Assembly: GCA_002162925.1 (NCBI GenBank)
Contig: MABC01000089.1
Location: 62,001 to 126,000 of the forward strand
Length of the DNA: 64,000 nt
From: Thalassotalea sp. 42_200_T64
GTDB lineage: Bacteria > Pseudomonadota > Gammaproteobacteria > Enterobacterales > Alteromonadaceae
Direction of reading: 5' to 3'
The notes beneath the pieces are model-generated. The model was not told the origin of the DNA, did not search any database, and was given only the letters and a program-made list of their open reading frames with translations. A program made the translations under genes and the position numbers. Below are positions 1 through 9,536 of the stretch, one piece after another; positions within the stretch are counted from its first letter, which is position 1, and the number at the start of each line of letters is the position of its first letter.

Positions 1-1244
1 AATTCAATTTGTCTACTTATGATGTTCAGAACAAAGATTATCAAGCGGCATATCAAAAGCTGGTAGAAATATTAGATAAAACCCCAGAACATCGAGCAGC
101 ATTGGAGCGACTCGTTAAATTATCTACGGTTTGGCAAGACAAACAGAAAGTTCTGGATTTCATTAAAAAACTTAGAGTTGCGTACCCTGATAAAATTATC
201 CTGTCATTGGCTGTTGCCAGAACTTTTGAGAACTTAAATCAACAAGATAACGGCTTAAAGCTATTATTAAATTTACAAAAAACAGCCGATAATAATATTC
301 AATACCTGCAGACATACGCCTTAATGAGTTATAGGGCAGGTGATTTTGCTAAAGCGGAAGAGTTGTTTAATAAAATCATAGGTTTATCGGCCAAGGATCT
401 CAAGGCAAATGTGGGTTTGATTTCCTCGTTAGGTGCGCAAAACAAAAATCAACAGGCTTTAGCAAAAATAAAAAATGCTCAAGCCCTATTTCCTGGCAAC
501 TCAAACTTAGTCATTTATGAAGCAAATTATTTGCTTAAAATCGGCGAAGTAGCTGAAGCCGAGAACTTGCTTGCGATAATAAAAGAGAATACGGTAATTA
601 GGACGTTATTGTTAAGGGTAAAGATAAAGCTCAACGCCGTGAAAGATCAGCATCAACGGGCGCTAGAATTTGCTGAAGAACTGTATGGCATAAGTCCAAA
701 CTTACAAAATTCTTTTACTTATGCTCAGATATTGCAACGTTTAAGCGAAAATGAATTGGCACTAATTATTGTCAATAAGGCGATGGTAAAATATGGCAGT
801 TCATTAGCTCTCGAAAGTTTAAAGGCGGAATTGAATGTTGGCATTGATCCTGAAAACTCGGTTGATATTTATCAAAAACTGGTTAACGAAAATCCAGATA
901 ATCCTGTCGTGCTTAATAATTTTGCCTGGGCAGCTATTATGGCAAAGCAATATGAATTAGGCCTTGAAGTTGCGCAAAAAGCGGTGAAATTAGCGCCTGA
1001 TCAGCCGCAAATAAAAGATACCTTAGCACTTGCCTATTTGCGTGTTGGACAATACCGCAGGGCTGAAACTTTATTCGAAGAAGCTCTTGAATCTCTTCCG
1101 GTTGATGGCGATATATCATTACATTACGCTGAAACATTAATTTATTTAAACAAATTTGAGCGGTCAAAGGAAATCCTTGATAAATTATCTTCAAGCCTTG
1201 AAAAACAGGCGCTATTAAATTTACTGAAAAAACATGCAGAATAG
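1..1244 (+). CDS. PrsT-like TPR repeat protein, C-terminal part (5' end outside window)
   Basis: The reading frame is open to base 1, so the start lies outside the window. The TTG at position 9 is not a credible start. About 413 codons remain, almost all helical tetratricopeptide repeats. The protein aligns along its whole length with residues about 500 to 913 of the next gene, including shared blocks such as YELxLxxAQKA and HYAExLIxLNK. It is therefore a tandem paralogue of that gene. By family resemblance it belongs to the PEP-CTERM/exosortase-associated TPR proteins (PrsT type), which are thought to act in the envelope beside exopolysaccharide or surface-protein systems. No exosortase gene is visible here, so the role is inferred. 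Stop TAG at 1242. Confidence 0.8.
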   Translation, partial: FNLSTYDVQNKDYQAAYQKLVEILDKTPEHRAALERLVKLSTVWQDKQKVLDFIKKLRVAYPDKIILSLAVARTFENLNQQDNGLKLLLNLQKTADNNIQYLQTYALMSYRAGDFAKAEELFNKIIGLSAKDLKANVGLISSLGAQNKNQQALAKIKNAQALFPGNSNLVIYEANYLLKIGEVAEAENLLAIIKENTVIRTLLLRVKIKLNAVKDQHQRALEFAEELYGISPNLQNSFTYAQILQRLSENELALIIVNKAMVKYGSSLALESLKAELNVGIDPENSVDIYQKLVNENPDNPVVLNNFAWAAIMAKQYELGLEVAQKAVKLAPDQPQIKDTLALAYLRVGQYRRAETLFEEALESLPVDGDISLHYAETLIYLNKFERSKEILDKLSSSLEKQALLNLLKKHAE

Positions 1245-1378
1245 CTTTTACTGCTTACGGTCCAACAACGGCAACATCGAACAGACATTTTTTTGGCAAA
1301 AGTGCAGTCATTAATTTTTGTTCTATACTGTTATTGGAAATTCACAACAATAATTATTAAGAATGACAAGGAAGAACC

Positions 1379-4120
1379 ATGCGATTACTTCTCCTCCTCA
1401 CCGTTTTGTTTATTGCGGGCTGTAATAGTTCTAAAACCACAGAGCAGTTAATCAGCGAGGCCAAAACGGCAATGGCAAACCGGGATTATAAGGTGGCCAT
1501 CATCATCCTGAAAAATTCTGTGGCGCAGACGCCAGATTCGATTGATTCCAGATATTTGCTCGGTAAATCGTATCTGCTAACCGGCCAATTTTCGGGTGCT
1601 AACAAGGAACTGGCAAGGGCCTACGAATTAGGTGGAGACAGTAACGTAATTTTCCCGTTATTAATCAGGACTAAACTACACTTAGCTGATTTTGATGCCA
1701 TCGACACCTACTTGCAAAACGACTGGCTGAAACCGCAGACCCTGATGGAATTAAACTACCTTGCTGGCATTGGCCTGACCATGATGGGTCAAGCAACACG
1801 TGGGATTTTGTTAGTTAATAACGTTCTGGCGCTTGAGCAAAGTGACAATTTTTATTTTCAATTATCCAAAGCCTTCATCGCGGCAAAAAATGATCAGTTA
1901 GAAGAGGCGATTGCATTAACGGCATTATTGAGTAAAAACGATAATGAATTTAATGATGGGTTATTGTTAAATGCTAACTTGAATGCGCTGGCAACGCATA
2001 ACCAGCTTGCTCTCGCTAACTACGAACGTTATATAAACGCTCATGGTTATAATTTATTCGCCCGAGTGGGTTATATTTCTTTATTAGTAAAAATGAAGGA
2101 CTTAGATAAAGCTGAATGGCAAGTTGATGCACTGCTAAAAAATAATCCTACCTCACCCATTCTCAGCGTACAAAAAGCAGAGATCTCATTTTTGCAGCAG
2201 AACTATGAACAAGCCGCGGATTATGCCAATACCGCGATTCTAACGATGCCACACTCGTATCGAGCAAATTTAATTGCTGGTCTTAGTCATCACCAAATTA
2301 AAAATTCTGAGTTGGCTTACCATCATTTAATCCAGATCAAAGATGTCATGCCCAAGGGGCATATCGGCAGTCAGATCCTTGACAGCTTAAGATTATCATT
2401 AGGTTATACCGAAGAAGTACTTACCGATATAGATGCAAAAACTAACATTACCGAAGATGACTTTAATTTGCTATCTTCGGCAAGTTTTGTGTTGATGCGT
2501 GAAGGTAATAAAGCGCGGGCGAGAGAATACATCAATAGATTGGAGTTGGTTGAAGTTGAAAGCCCTAGATCATTGAGCCAAAGAGGTTTGTTAAAGCTAG
2601 CGATTAATGATGAGTCGGGATTGAAGGATTTAGAGCAGGCGATCACGGTTTCTCCTGAATTCGCTCTGGCCCGCATCGCCTTGTTAAACAACCACCTCGA
2701 CAATAACAATTTCGAACAAGCAATGTCCGTTGCCAATGAATGGATTGTTGCCAGGCCTGATGCCGATGGCGGTTATTTAGCCCAGGGGCTTGTTTGGCAA
2801 AGGAAAAATAATGACGAGCAAGCAAAAATTTCATTTAATTTGGCGTTAGCAAAGAACCCCGATAGTACGGGTGGCAAATTTAACCTGGCACTTTACGATA
2901 TTTTAGAGGAAAAGTTCCAGGCCGCTTATGTTAAGTTGGCAGAAATATTAGCCAAAAGCCCTAATCACCGCGGTGCGCTGGATCGAATGGCCGGAATATC
3001 TATGCGCATCGAAGATCAACAAACGGTTCCGGCATTTTTCACGCAACTGCTTGAACAGTCACCTGAGAATATTGACTTAGTGGTCGCCCTGGCCAAGTCT
3101 TACGAAAATTTGCAGGACCGAGAAAAAGGCCTGGCGACCTTAGCCCGGGCTAAAGTTGCGGCAGATAAAAATGTTTTCTATCTTGTTACTTATGCCGATA
3201 TGAACCTTAGAGCCAGACATTTTGATAAGGCGGAGGAGTTATTTGCCAAGCTGTTAGAAACATCACCCAAACATCAACACGCTCTGCTCGGGTTAATATT
3301 TTCCTATGAGGCGCAAAAAAAGTATCAACTGGCGCTTAAGCACGTGAAAAAAGCACAGCAACTATTTCCGCAGAACAAAAATTACCGGTTATTTGAAGTC
3401 AATTTTTTATTAATGCTTGATGAGATTGAAAACGCAGAACAGACTTTGACAGCAGTTAACTCACAGCAGGTGAGTAGACCATTATATTTGGCTCTTAAAA
3501 TGGCTTTGCATCTCGCTAAAAATGAGTATGAACTTGCCAATGAGTACGCACAAGAACGGCATCAACTCGCGCCAAATAATCAAAACGCACTGCGCTATGC
3601 CTTAATTTTACACAGATTAAAGCAAAATCAGTTAGCTGAAAAAGTAGTTACCTCGGCAATTGAGCAAAATGGCAGTCATCCTGCCCTGGAAACGTTGCTG
3701 GCCGAGTTAAATATAGAGATGAACCCGGAAAAATCTTTCACTATTTATCAAAATATGGCAAAGCAACAACCGGATGATTTTGTCGTATTAAATAACCTTG
3801 CATGGTCGGCAATTATGACGAATAAATACGAATTAAGCTTAGCTTATGCGCAAAAAGCGGAAAAAATTGCACCCGAAATGCCCCAGGTGCTAGATACATT
3901 GGCGGTTGCCCTGATGCGTAACGGCAAATATCAGGAGGCAGAGAAGCTGTTAATAAAAGTTACCCAAGCATTGCCTGACGATACTGATGTGTCAATGCAT
4001 TACGCTGAGGTATTGATTCATCTAAATAAGTTAAGCGAGTCTAAACTTGTGCTTGCCAACATTGAGGAAAGTCCCAAAAAGCAGAAAATACTCGACTTAT
4101 TGGCAAATATTAATGGCTAG
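1379..4120 (+). CDS. prsT: PrsT-like TPR repeat lipoprotein
   Basis: A 913-residue protein. Its N-terminus MRLLLLLTVLFIAGC is a lipoprotein signal peptide with a lipobox (FIAGC, Cys15), so it should be a lipid-anchored periplasmic or outer-membrane protein. The remainder is a long solenoid of TPR units, with a change of repeat register near residue 500, where the similarity to the upstream tandem copy begins. N-terminus and length match the XrtA/PEP-CTERM-associated TPR lipoprotein family (PrsT). A GGAAG-like ribosome site lies 5 bases before the ATG. The gene lies 134 bases after the upstream paralogue and overlaps the protease start by 8 bases. The exact role of PrsT proteins is unproven; scaffolding in polysaccharide or protein-sorting systems is inference. 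Confidence 0.82.
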   Translation: MRLLLLLTVLFIAGCNSSKTTEQLISEAKTAMANRDYKVAIIILKNSVAQTPDSIDSRYLLGKSYLLTGQFSGANKELARAYELGGDSNVIFPLLIRTKLHLADFDAIDTYLQNDWLKPQTLMELNYLAGIGLTMMGQATRGILLVNNVLALEQSDNFYFQLSKAFIAAKNDQLEEAIALTALLSKNDNEFNDGLLLNANLNALATHNQLALANYERYINAHGYNLFARVGYISLLVKMKDLDKAEWQVDALLKNNPTSPILSVQKAEISFLQQNYEQAADYANTAILTMPHSYRANLIAGLSHHQIKNSELAYHHLIQIKDVMPKGHIGSQILDSLRLSLGYTEEVLTDIDAKTNITEDDFNLLSSASFVLMREGNKARAREYINRLELVEVESPRSLSQRGLLKLAINDESGLKDLEQAITVSPEFALARIALLNNHLDNNNFEQAMSVANEWIVARPDADGGYLAQGLVWQRKNNDEQAKISFNLALAKNPDSTGGKFNLALYDILEEKFQAAYVKLAEILAKSPNHRGALDRMAGISMRIEDQQTVPAFFTQLLEQSPENIDLVVALAKSYENLQDREKGLATLARAKVAADKNVFYLVTYADMNLRARHFDKAEELFAKLLETSPKHQHALLGLIFSYEAQKKYQLALKHVKKAQQLFPQNKNYRLFEVNFLLMLDEIENAEQTLTAVNSQQVSRPLYLALKMALHLAKNEYELANEYAQERHQLAPNNQNALRYALILHRLKQNQLAEKVVTSAIEQNGSHPALETLLAELNIEMNPEKSFTIYQNMAKQQPDDFVVLNNLAWSAIMTNKYELSLAYAQKAEKIAPEMPQVLDTLAVALMRNGKYQEAEKLLIKVTQALPDDTDVSMHYAEVLIHLNKLSESKLVLANIEESPKKQKILDLLANING

Positions 4121-4901
4121 TTGGCAATTTTTGGTTAAATTTGTATTTGGGAGCTCTTTATTGCTCTTTACCGCAAGCAATTATGCGTCATCGCTGGTAG
4201 AGACAATTATACGGGTGAAACCAGCTATCGTTGGCATCGGCACTCATGCCCCAACCGGGCGTCCACAAAATGTTCTCTATGGCACCGGTTTTGTCATAGG
4301 TAATGGCCAATATGTAGCTACCAATTATCATGTCATCGCGAGTGAGGAAGACCCGCAAATTATTAATCATCATGTTATTTTTACCGGCTCTGGCAAACAA
4401 GGTGAAATTTTTCAGGCCACTGTGGTGGCGCGTTCGAAGGAACATGACTTAGCGATTTTAAAACATCATGGACCGCCATTATTGCCAATGACATTAGCAA
4501 CCAGCGCCTTTATTGGCGAAGGTAGTGCTGTGGCCTTTACCGGGTTTCCAATAGGAGCGGTTCTTGGCTTGTATCCAGTTACCCATCAAGGTTTTATTGC
4601 CAGTATAACGCCTGTCGTGATCCCTGCCAGAGCCTCTGCTGAATTGTCTGCGTCGATGATAAAACTATTAAAAGAACCTTATTTTGTTTATCAACTCGAT
4701 GCCACTGCATACCCAGGTAATAGTGGTAGTCCGGTTTATGATATTGATAAGGGAATGGTTGTAGCAGTAATAAATAAAGTATTGGTACAAAAGACTAAAG
4801 AGGCAGCGATCACCAATCCAAGTGGCATTACTTATGCGATACCGATAAAGTTTTTGCATGAATTAATCGCCAATTCTCACTTAGATATTCATGCTAACTG
4901 A
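4113..4901 (+). CDS. Secreted trypsin-like serine protease (S1C/HtrA-type fold)
   Basis: Start chosen at ATG 4113, which overlaps the end of the TPR lipoprotein gene. A longer TTG-initiated version would lack a normal signal peptide. The 262-residue product has a signal peptide at about residues 1-26 and then a chymotrypsin-fold protease domain. The catalytic triad is visible: His73 in TNYHVI, Asp112 in EHDLAIL and Ser204 in PGNSGSP. There is no PDZ domain, unlike DegP/DegS, so it is a single-domain periplasmic or secreted trypsin-like peptidase. Overlap with the lipoprotein gene implies translational coupling and possibly joint function, for example processing of surface proteins. Substrate unknown. 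Confidence 0.85.
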   Translation: MASWQFLVKFVFGSSLLLFTASNYASSLVETIIRVKPAIVGIGTHAPTGRPQNVLYGTGFVIGNGQYVATNYHVIASEEDPQIINHHVIFTGSGKQGEIFQATVVARSKEHDLAILKHHGPPLLPMTLATSAFIGEGSAVAFTGFPIGAVLGLYPVTHQGFIASITPVVIPARASAELSASMIKLLKEPYFVYQLDATAYPGNSGSPVYDIDKGMVVAVINKVLVQKTKEAAITNPSGITYAIPIKFLHELIANSHLDIHAN

Positions 4902-5690
4902 TTATTCACTGAGACTTTTTTCGTGGGATGATGGCGGCCTTTGTTGACTAATACTGACTTTTCGGGCTGGCAGCAAGGCTGAAATTGCAACCAACTCTAT
5001 GCCATTCATGGCTAAAGTCGGAAGCATTTTCTTTATTACCCGAAGTGTCTCAGGATGCGGATGAGCAATGGCTATAACGGCACCTTCTTGCTTGCTGGTT
5101 GAGATCAGTTTATGAAATTGCTGTTCAATATATTTCTCATCAATTTTATTATCCAGAAACATATGGCGGTGTAAGCTTGGTACGCCTACGCGCCGCGCGA
5201 CATACTCCGCTTGTGAGTATTTGCTAGTTCTTGAGTCTAAGAAAAATAAATCATTATCTTTTAAAAATTGCATGGTCCAGGCCATGGGTTCAGACATTTG
5301 CGTTAAGCGGCTACCCATATGATTATTTACGCCAATCACATGTGGGATATCGGCCATTGACGCAGCCAAGGTCTTTTTGACATTGGCTTCATCCATACTT
5401 GAAGTCAGCGCACCGGGACCTAAGAGTAAATTGTTGATCGACTCCATTGGCACATGCAATAAAATTTCACGTTGCTGAGAGTTGCCACGTTCGGCTAATT
5501 CTCGGCCAAATGGGGTGTGTGGTAATACCGAAAAAGTAACTTGTTTTGGTAGCTGTAGGGCTGACTTGTCTGTCGCGCGATAACCGATATCATCAAGAAC
5601 GATAGCGATTTTGTCTTTACTTTGAGCCAAAGCGTCTGGGCTGAAAAAACTAAAAATCACTAAAATAATTAAAGAAAAAAATATATGCAC
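4902..5690 (-). CDS. yibQ: Divergent polysaccharide deacetylase family protein (YibQ)
   Basis: A 262-residue protein with an N-terminal signal peptide (cleavage near ALAQ, residue 23) followed by the divergent polysaccharide deacetylase fold. Characteristic blocks are IAIVLDDIGY near residue 29, LLHVPME near 78, GVNNHMGS near 120 and AHPHPETL near 210. These hold the Asp and His residues expected of the metal site. YibQ homologues accompany envC in many gammaproteobacteria and are assumed to act on periplasmic glycan; the true substrate is unknown. Start is a GTG at 5690. Its stop codon directly abuts the stop of the convergent protease gene. Confidence 0.85.
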   Translation of the reverse strand: MHIFFSLIILVIFSFFSPDALAQSKDKIAIVLDDIGYRATDKSALQLPKQVTFSVLPHTPFGRELAERGNSQQREILLHVPMESINNLLLGPGALTSSMDEANVKKTLAASMADIPHVIGVNNHMGSRLTQMSEPMAWTMQFLKDNDLFFLDSRTSKYSQAEYVARRVGVPSLHRHMFLDNKIDEKYIEQQFHKLISTSKQEGAVIAIAHPHPETLRVIKKMLPTLAMNGIELVAISALLPARKVSISQQRPPSSHEKSLSE

Positions 5691-5900
5691 AGAGGATTCT
5701 TATTTTTATAAATATACATGGATTTTACCATGCTTGTTAATATTCAGAATAACAATAATATTTGTTAAAATCGAGCGCTAAAAATGAAATCAGTAGTTTA
5801 TACAAATACTTACAGAGCACTGCCGTTGGGGAGAAAAAATAATGTGGCGCTACTGGCCAAGGTCAATTAAAGGCTGAAAACTACCTTGTACATTGTACCC

Positions 5901-7025
5901 TTATCCCCTGCACCAAAGCTTAGGATTTACCGGTTTTCCTTGATGACGAATTTCAAAATATAATCCCGACCGGCTTTGTCCACCTGACTGGCCTACTAAG
6001 GCAATAGGTTCACCAATTTCTACCCTGTCACCGACACTTTTCAGTAGGGTTTGGTTGTGTCCATACAAACTCATATAGCCATCGCCGTGATCAATTACTA
6101 TTACCAGGCCATAGCCTTTTAACCAGTCGGCGAACAGCACAGTACCGTTATGAATGGTATTCACGTTGTTACCAACCGATGCGTTTAATAGCACGCCTTT
6201 CCAGCGTAGATAGCCTTGTTTCTTGGTACCAAAATTATGAGCAATACGTCCTTTCACCGGCCATTTAAGCTTTTTCTTTAGCTTGCTTAAGCCTTTTAAT
6301 TCTTTTTCTCGTTGCAACTTTGCCTGAATGCGAGCTAAGGTTTGGATCAGTGATTTTTCTTCACTTTCAAGTTTGTTTAAGCGCTGTTTGCTCGACAAAA
6401 TTTGTGAATTTAGTGCTTTCAAGGTGGCTTGGCGTTGATCTTGCCTCGTTTCAATGGCTTGTTTTTGTGCAAGCTGTTGTTGCACTAACTGTTGCAGTTG
6501 CTCTGCTTGTTCTAATTGTTGTTGCTCTATTTTAGCAAGCTCGGTGATGACTTGTTCAAAATTTTCAATGCTGCTCATTCGGGCATCATTTAGGTACTGA
6601 TAATAGGTTAAAGTGCGCTCTACTTTACTCGGATCTTGTTGATTTAAAAGTAGTTTTAAATAGTCATGATGGCCGGCAGAGTAGGCGCTACGAATTTGTT
6701 CTGCCAATACAGATTCTTGCTGTTGCTTGTTTTTTAGCAGAACTTGCTGCTGTTGTTTTAGCTTGTTAATTTTATCCTGGGTGAGTGCTTGCTGCTTGCT
6801 GGTGGCATTCATTTTCGCCGCGCTGGCGGCTATCGCTAAATCATCACTTTTAAGCTGCTGCTCAATCCGTTGTTGTTGCTTATTACTAAGTTCTATTTGT
6901 GTTTTTTGTTGCTCTATTTTTTGTTTAATATCGGTTAAATCTTTTTTCGTGTCATTACTTTGGGCAGCACTAAGGGTTGGCAGAAAACTGACCAAACAAA
7001 GTAAGCCAATCGATAAAGGCTGCAT
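5901..7025 (-). CDS. envC: Murein hydrolase activator EnvC (LytM/M23 domain)
   Basis: EnvC is the periplasmic activator of the cell-separation amidases AmiA/AmiB. The product has a signal peptide (MQPLSIGLLCLVSFLPTLSAAQ), a long Gln/Lys-rich coiled coil of about 220 residues and a C-terminal LytM (M23-like) domain. As usual for EnvC, the domain seems to lack a complete zinc site: an HGDGYMSLYGHN block remains but the first metal His/Asp set is not intact. Start 7025 is preferred because the frame upstream runs into a MITE-like repeat (7045-7241) that would encode a false 90-residue extension without signal character. An ATG at 7046 lies exactly on the repeat edge. The gene follows gpmI in the same direction, as in E. 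coli. Confidence 0.88.
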   Translation of the reverse strand: MQPLSIGLLCLVSFLPTLSAAQSNDTKKDLTDIKQKIEQQKTQIELSNKQQQRIEQQLKSDDLAIAASAAKMNATSKQQALTQDKINKLKQQQQVLLKNKQQQESVLAEQIRSAYSAGHHDYLKLLLNQQDPSKVERTLTYYQYLNDARMSSIENFEQVITELAKIEQQQLEQAEQLQQLVQQQLAQKQAIETRQDQRQATLKALNSQILSSKQRLNKLESEEKSLIQTLARIQAKLQREKELKGLSKLKKKLKWPVKGRIAHNFGTKKQGYLRWKGVLLNASVGNNVNTIHNGTVLFADWLKGYGLVIVIDHGDGYMSLYGHNQTLLKSVGDRVEIGEPIALVGQSGGQSRSGLYFEIRHQGKPVNPKLWCRG

Positions 7026-7044
7026 TGTCTTTATCGATGGTGTC

Positions 7045-7241
7045 ATACCAGTTCGCGTAATGATGTGATCAATTGAGAATGATATAAAAAGCTTTAGAAC
7101 AATTGAAATTTTGAAGAGATAGTTATTCATATCTTTTTGAAATTTCAGGAAGTTATCAAGCTTTTTATGCATTCCCGAAGGGTAACTCATATGTTGTTTA
7201 TATGAGTTTTTCAATGACCAGATCATTATACGGATTGGTAT
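7045..7241. repeat. MITE-like element upstream of envC
   Basis: A 197-bp stretch bounded by imperfect terminal inverted repeats. The left end begins ATACCAGTTCGCGTAATGAT and the complement of the right end begins ATACCAATCCGTATAATGAT; 19 of the first 25 compared bases agree. The interior has further inverted repeats, around AAAAAGCTT at about 7087 and 7158, around a TTGAAAT core, and an AACTCATA/TATGAGTT hairpin near 7185-7210. It carries no transposase gene. Size, ends and internal hairpins fit a non-autonomous miniature inverted-repeat element. No clear target duplication was found. Confidence 0.7.
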
Positions 7242-7318
7242 TACACAAGCATGGGAAATAGCAACAGCCTTCCTTGTTAACTTAGTCACTAATTTAACCA
7301 CTAACTCAATCTCTGCCT

Positions 7319-8863
7319 TTAGTCTTTAACTTGCATTAACGATGACCCTGTCATTTCATCAGGTTGTTCCATCGCCATTAAATGCAAAAGGGTAGGGGCA
7401 ATATCACTCAACGCACCGGTGTCTGCTACTTCGGCATCGCGGCCTACATAAATTAATGGCACAGGTTCACAAGTATGCGCGGTATGAGCCTGACCGCTTT
7501 CGCTATTTACCATCATTTCAGCATTGCCATGGTCGGCGGTAATTAAACATTCACCACCATTTTTTTGTAATGCGGCAACCACTCGCCCAATAGAAGCATC
7601 AACCGCTTCACAAGCTTTTACCGCGGCATCAAATTTACCGGTATGACCGACCATGTCACCATTGGGGTAATTACAAACAATCAAATCGAATTCACCACTG
7701 TCGATGGCCGCCACTAAGTTGTCGGTAAGTAAAGTGGAGTTCATTTCTGGTTGCAGATCGTAAGTGGCGACTTGTGGTGAAGGCACTAAAATACGCTGTT
7801 CGCCAGCGAAGGTATCTTCTTTACCTCCACTGAAAAAGAAAGTGACATGCGCGTATTTTTCGGTTTCTGAAATTCTAAGCTGAGTTTTGTCATGTTTTTG
7901 CAACCACTCACCTAACACATTGTTTAGCACCGCTGGTGGAAATGCCGCGGGGGCGTTGATATCTGCTGCGTATTGAGTAAGCATGACAAATTCACTATTT
8001 TGTAAAACGTGCTTACGCTCAAAACCGGCGAAATCCGCTTCGGTAAAACAGCGACTAAACTGACGGGCGCGGTCGGCTCTAAAGTTCATAAAGATTAATG
8101 AATCACCGTCAACCATCTTAATTGAATCACCTTGTGCATCCAAGATGCTGGTGGCTTTGACAAACTCATCATTTTCTTCACGCTGGTACGCAGCTGTTAA
8201 GCCATCAACGGCAGTTGTTGCCGTATATAATGACTCACCACTTAACAGTAAGTTGTAGGCTGCTTCTACTCGTTCCCAGCGTTGGTCTCTGTCCATGGCA
8301 TAATAACGACCAATTAATGACGCTACCTGACCATTACCTAGCTCAGCAAACTTTTGTTCTGCTTTTGCCAGTGTTGCTTCGGCGCTACGCGGCGGGGTAT
8401 CACGGCCATCAAGAAAGGCATGCAAAAATACTTTTTTCGCGCCACGTTCTTTCGCCATATCAAGCAGGGCTAAAATATGCTCCTCATGGCTATGCACGCC
8501 ACCCGGTGACATCAAACCAAAAACATGAATGGCTTTATCTTTGCTTACGGCTTTATCAATGGCACTTATCAGCGTTTCATTTTGTTTAAATTCTCCGGTT
8601 GCAATCGCTTTGGTGATGCGAGTGAAATCTTGATAGACAATGCGACCGGCACCTAAATTTACATGACCAACTTCTGAATTGCCCATTTGTCCGTCTGGCA
8701 GACCTACCGCCATGCCTGAGGTTTCAATTAGCATATTCGGGTAATTTTGTTTTAAGTCATCCAGTACCGGAGTATTGGCATGAAAAATTGCGTTTGAATC
8801 GGTGTTTTCACGATATCCCCATCCGTCTAGAATTAATAATGCCATGGTCTTTTTCTGGTTCAT
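7319..8863 (-). CDS. gpmI: 2,3-bisphosphoglycerate-independent phosphoglycerate mutase
   Basis: A 514-residue cytoplasmic enzyme that interconverts 3- and 2-phosphoglycerate in glycolysis and gluconeogenesis. The dimanganese alkaline-phosphatase-like core is clear: LDGWG at residues 12-16, the phosphoserine loop GNSEVGH with Ser63, DGRDTPPRS near residue 155, [12 protein letters not shown] near 400 and [10 protein letters not shown] near 445. Length is normal for the family. The gene precedes envC and yibQ on the same strand, the conserved gpmI-envC-yibQ order. The MITE-like repeat now separates it from envC. Confidence 0.97.
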   Translation of the reverse strand: MNQKKTMALLILDGWGYRENTDSNAIFHANTPVLDDLKQNYPNMLIETSGMAVGLPDGQMGNSEVGHVNLGAGRIVYQDFTRITKAIATGEFKQNETLISAIDKAVSKDKAIHVFGLMSPGGVHSHEEHILALLDMAKERGAKKVFLHAFLDGRDTPPRSAEATLAKAEQKFAELGNGQVASLIGRYYAMDRDQRWERVEAAYNLLLSGESLYTATTAVDGLTAAYQREENDEFVKATSILDAQGDSIKMVDGDSLIFMNFRADRARQFSRCFTEADFAGFERKHVLQNSEFVMLTQYAADINAPAAFPPAVLNNVLGEWLQKHDKTQLRISETEKYAHVTFFFSGGKEDTFAGEQRILVPSPQVATYDLQPEMNSTLLTDNLVAAIDSGEFDLIVCNYPNGDMVGHTGKFDAAVKACEAVDASIGRVVAALQKNGGECLITADHGNAEMMVNSESGQAHTAHTCEPVPLIYVGRDAEVADTGALSDIAPTLLHLMAMEQPDEMTGSSLMQVKD

Positions 8864-9089
8864 ACTGATGCCTTGCTAATGAGAATTGCTAAATATTGGG
8901 TAATTGCGTCCAATTCTGCCAAATATCTGTGCTCAGGGCTACCGTTGTTGGTAAATCAACCAGTATTTATTATAACGATTTAACATATCACTGGCATCTT
9001 AAAGTGCAAACGGTATACTTGTCACCTTTATAAATGCGTATCAAAGTATTGCTGCGCCGAATATACGATATACACAGAGTAAGAGTACT

Positions 9090-9515
9090 ATGGATCAATA
9101 CATCACATTTGCCGTAAATAACCCAATGTTAAGTATGGCGTGGTTGGCAATTGCCACTATGTTGGTATTTATTACCATTAAGAGCAAATTGTCAAAAATT
9201 AAAGAAATCAGCACTCAGCAGTTAACGCTGTTAGTAAACCGTGAAAATGGCGTGATTGTCGACATTCGCAGCGAAGCTGATTTTAACAAGGGCCATATTA
9301 TCGGCTCAAAACAGCACTCACTGGAAAAAATTAACAACAATGACCTGGTTGCCCTTGAAAAAGAAAAAGCCAATCCCATTATAGTTGTATGTGCTGCTGG
9401 TATGAGTGCATCGAAAGCGGCTAATGCGTTAGCAAAAGCCGGTTTTGCTCAGGTAAATATCCTAAAAGGTGGATTCTCAGCTTGGCAAAGTGCAAGTTTA
9501 CCAGTCGCTAAATAA
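9090..9515 (+). CDS. yibN: Membrane-anchored rhodanese-like protein (YibN)
   Basis: A 141-residue protein with one N-terminal transmembrane helix (about residues 13-30) followed by a single rhodanese domain facing the cytoplasm. The active-site loop is CAAGMSA near residue 110, with the persulfide-forming cysteine. Such proteins are presumed sulfurtransferases, but the acceptor is unknown. It begins the yibN-grxC-secB-gpsA run, transcribed away from gpmI across a 226-bp gap that should hold both promoters. It lies 21 bases before grxC. Confidence 0.9.
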   Translation: MDQYITFAVNNPMLSMAWLAIATMLVFITIKSKLSKIKEISTQQLTLLVNRENGVIVDIRSEADFNKGHIIGSKQHSLEKINNNDLVALEKEKANPIIVVCAAGMSASKAANALAKAGFAQVNILKGGFSAWQSASLPVAK

Positions 9516-9536
9516 ACGCATTTACAAGGCAAATTT

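Noticed and set aside
4047-4112. TTG-initiated longer form of the trypsin-like protease
   Set aside because: It overlaps the TPR gene by 74 bases and places a hydrophilic stretch before the signal peptide; ATG 4113 gives a normal secreted protein.
6320-7068. Open frames on the plus strand opposite envC, rich in Cys, Leu and Val
   Set aside because: They are mirror products of the Gln/Lys-rich coiled coil on the minus strand, with no ribosome sites and no domain.
7026-7301. Long N-terminal extension of EnvC starting at 7301
   Set aside because: The extension is encoded by the MITE-like repeat, lacks signal-peptide character and would bury the true signal peptide that starts at 7025.
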